Assembly: GCF_003105115.1 (NCBI RefSeq)
Contig: NZ_QETH01000014.1
Span: forward strand, 1-64,000
Reading direction: 5' to 3'
DNA length: 64,000 bases
Origin: Flavobacterium sp. HTF
GTDB lineage: Bacteria; Bacteroidota; Bacteroidia; Flavobacteriales; Flavobacteriaceae
The number at the start of each line of letters is the position of its first letter. The stretch's first letter is position 1. The translations under genes and the position numbers were made by a program. The notes under the pieces are model-generated. The model searched no databases, was not told the DNA's origin, and saw only the letters and a program-made list of their open reading frames with translations. Below are positions 62,427 through 64,000 of this stretch, piece after piece.

Positions 62427-62660
62427 TTTTGCCACAGATTAAAAGGATTTTTCTAATCTGTGGATATTTTTATTTTTCAATTGCCTCCAGCTTTAGCTGG
62501 AGGTTATATTATTTTTCAACATCTCAGGCTTTAGCCAAACTAACTATTTGGCTAAAGCCCTTATCTTGTTATCTTTTGAAACCACCAGCTAAAGCTGGAG
62601 GCAATTGATTTTCCTTTCTTCTATCACAGATTAGAAAAATCTTTTTAATCTGTGGCAAAA
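62427..62660. repeat. Triple-nested inverted repeat (cruciform-like) filling a 248-bp gap
   Basis: The outer arms 62427-62462 and 62625-62660 (TTTTGCCACAGATTAAA... type) pair over 36 bp with one mismatch. Within them 62478-62500 and 62585-62607 (CAATTGCCTCCAGC... type) pair perfectly over 23 bp. At the centre GGCTTTAGCCAAA (62527-62539) and TTTGGCTAAAGCC (62547-62559) pair perfectly over 13 bp. Each arm of the first two levels also contains its own shorter palindrome. Confidence 0.95.
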
Positions 62661-62662
62661 AA

Positions 62663-64000
62663 TTATTTATCCGTTTCTTTCAAAATCACAACTGGCCCAA
62701 ATAAACCGGCTTTTAGCAACGATTCTCCTTCTAATCGATATGCTGCATTTGTCCATGTCAAACGTTCTTCTTTAGGTAATTTTTGATCACCCATTAATCG
62801 GTTGGCCCAGGTATTTGTGATGCTTATTTCTATAGTGTTTTTTCCTTTTTTTAAGGTTTGCGAAATAGCAGTTTTGAAAGGGAATGTCCAAAGTGTACCA
62901 CAATCTTGTCCATTGATTTTGATTTGGGCGATATTGGCAATTTCACCTAAATCAATCCACATTTTATCTGTGTCTTTTCCTTTCCAGACAAATTCTTTTT
63001 TATAAACTACAGTTCCTGAATAGTATTTAATCTGATTATTATCAGAAGTGCTCCAGTCAAAAAGTTTGTTTGTTTTTATTACTTCTTTCGGACCTTTAAA
63101 TTCTGAATCAAACTGCAATTCCCAGTTTTCATCTAAAACCTGAACTTTTTCAAATTCAACAGATTTCCCCTGTGCTAAAAGTTCTTTTGTTTCCTCTTTA
63201 AAAATCACAAAACCCGATTCATTAGCCTCTAAATTAACAGCAATAATTGTCCTTCCGTTTTCTATTTTCCAATTGGCTAAAGCCGAAGTTTTATCGGTTA
63301 CCGGATTATACCAAACCGGAATTTTTCCCGCTACTCTAAACGAAGCTTCAAAAGAGCGTTTTAAAGCATTTTGATTTGAAATAAAATAAACATCTTCCGT
63401 ATCTGATTTACGGTGCGTCCAAGGAATGGTTTCAGAATCAGCTCGGTTTAGATTTGGAAAATAAATGTCTTGAGAGATTCCAATTAAAGCAAAATCATTT
63501 TCTAAATAGGGCAATTTAATAACCGTTCCTTTTCCTATTTTCCATGTAGAAGAATTGGAGTTATTCCAGATTTCATCGATTGTATTCTGCCATTTTTTAA
63601 AATCTGCATTCGATTGTAAGCCCGGTTCTAAATTCGGTTTTTCATCCACAAAAATTGTCGCGCCTTCTTTTACTAATTGCAATATTTTTTCGGCGGAAGC
63701 CAAAGAAAGTAACTTATTCGGTGCCATTTTATGACTTCCCGGAAACAATAAAGCTCCGTATTTAATTCCACCTTCAAAAGAAATTTTTCCATTCTCCACT
63801 TTTGCGCGGTTTATCAAAACATCTGAATTGAATGAATCATACTGATAGCCATTCAAGGCGTTAATCCATTGTGATAAATCGGTTGCATTTTTAGAAAAAG
63901 TGACTTCTTTCGGCATTTTAGTGCTCGGCTGTCCTTCATTTTTCAAACGAATGGCTTCGCTTTCAATCCTTTCTTTTCCGAAAACATTCGGAATAAAAGA
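62663..64000 (-). CDS. GH106 alpha-L-rhamnosidase, C-terminal part (cut at right edge)
   Basis: The frame remains open from the stop at 62663 to the window edge, giving about 445 residues of the C-terminal portion; the TTG at 63946 is not a real start because coding sequence continues beyond it. The visible part contains the GH106-type late region (KIPVWYNPVTDKTSALANWKIENGRTIIAVNLEANESGFVIFKEE) and the closing jelly-roll (KYYSGTVVYKKEF, DLGEIANIAQIKINGQDCGTLWTFPFKTAI, KNTIEISITNTWANRLMGDQ), which recalls GH2-type sugar-binding domains. GH106 enzymes hydrolyse alpha-L-rhamnosyl bonds and are prominent in RG-I and RG-II degradation. The catalytic residues lie partly outside the window. Confidence 0.82.
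   Translation of the reverse strand, partial: SFIPNVFGKERIESEAIRLKNEGQPSTKMPKEVTFSKNATDLSQWINALNGYQYDSFNSDVLINRAKVENGKISFEGGIKYGALLFPGSHKMAPNKLLSLASAEKILQLVKEGATIFVDEKPNLEPGLQSNADFKKWQNTIDEIWNNSNSSTWKIGKGTVIKLPYLENDFALIGISQDIYFPNLNRADSETIPWTHRKSDTEDVYFISNQNALKRSFEASFRVAGKIPVWYNPVTDKTSALANWKIENGRTIIAVNLEANESGFVIFKEETKELLAQGKSVEFEKVQVLDENWELQFDSEFKGPKEVIKTNKLFDWSTSDNNQIKYYSGTVVYKKEFVWKGKDTDKMWIDLGEIANIAQIKINGQDCGTLWTFPFKTAISQTLKKGKNTIEISITNTWANRLMGDQKLPKEERLTWTNAAYRLEGESLLKAGLFGPVVILKETDK

Noticed and set aside
10411-62660. Multiple repeats suggesting a CRISPR array
   Set aside because: The repeats are inverted pairs scattered one per gene gap, not regularly spaced direct repeats with unique spacers, and no cas gene is present.
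63946-63946. TTG at 63946 as the start of the last gene
   Set aside because: The same frame continues open to the window edge with sensible coding sequence, and the N-terminal GH106 domains would be missing.
10506-64000. Type IX secretion C-terminal domains on the PUL enzymes
   Set aside because: I looked at the C-termini and found no conserved sorting domain; they end within catalytic or beta-sandwich domains.

Overview
The window looks like chromosomal DNA of a Flavobacterium-type Bacteroidota. It is AT-rich, start codons are preceded by A-rich stretches rather than strong Shine-Dalgarno sequences, promoter-like sites fit the Bacteroidota TTG/TAnnTTTG pattern, and a SusC/SusD pair sits among many secreted carbohydrate-active enzymes. 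I see no tRNA, rRNA, insertion sequence, phage or CRISPR array.

Left part (1 to about 10.4 kb): a mixed housekeeping/accessory region on both strands. It holds a truncated DUF4844-like gene with a CxxC...CxxC tail, a membrane-anchored winged-helix (ToxR-like) regulator divergent from a small secreted protein and a YceI-family lipoprotein, a small membrane protein, a VOC protein plus MarR regulator unit with a clear palindromic operator, a short coiled-coil remnant ORF, a pepsin/retropepsin-like aspartic protease, two further VOC proteins, a serine beta-lactamase-like hydrolase and an AraC-type regulator with an N-terminal membrane domain.

Right part (10.5 kb to the right edge): one very large polysaccharide utilisation locus (PUL), all on the minus strand, so transcription runs from the right edge towards 10.5 kb. 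In transcription order: GH106 rhamnosidase (cut by the edge), SGNH acetylesterase, DUF5703 protein, Fn3-PL1 lyase, GH127, SusC, SusD, PL1-like lyase, DUF3826, second PL1-like lyase, a 1050-residue beta-helix protein with an unknown C-terminal domain, GH140 apiosidase, GH28, GH43-like, BNR propeller protein, GH78, an esterase with an N-terminal STN-like domain (possibly CE19), GH95, an MGH1/GH63-like lipoprotein, a second GH78, a BNR_2 sialidase-like lipoprotein, a secreted xylose-isomerase-like TIM barrel protein, an alpha-glucuronidase-like protein and two GH2 enzymes. The mix of apiosidase, several rhamnosidases, GH95, GH127, GH28, GH2 and pectate-lyase-fold proteins points to complex pectin, most likely rhamnogalacturonan II or another heavily branched pectic polymer. 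Most products carry Sec or lipoprotein signals and none shows a type IX secretion C-terminal domain, so final depolymerisation is expected at the outer membrane and in the periplasm. No PUL-type regulator (HTCS or sigma/anti-sigma pair) lies in the window.

Structure beyond the genes: almost every gap between PUL genes holds an imperfect or perfect inverted repeat belonging to one of several dispersed families. One family has compensatory base changes between its arms. A tandem TCCTGT site, one helical turn apart, lies just upstream of a candidate susC promoter; the same core recurs twice in the locus and is a candidate operator for the missing PUL activator.
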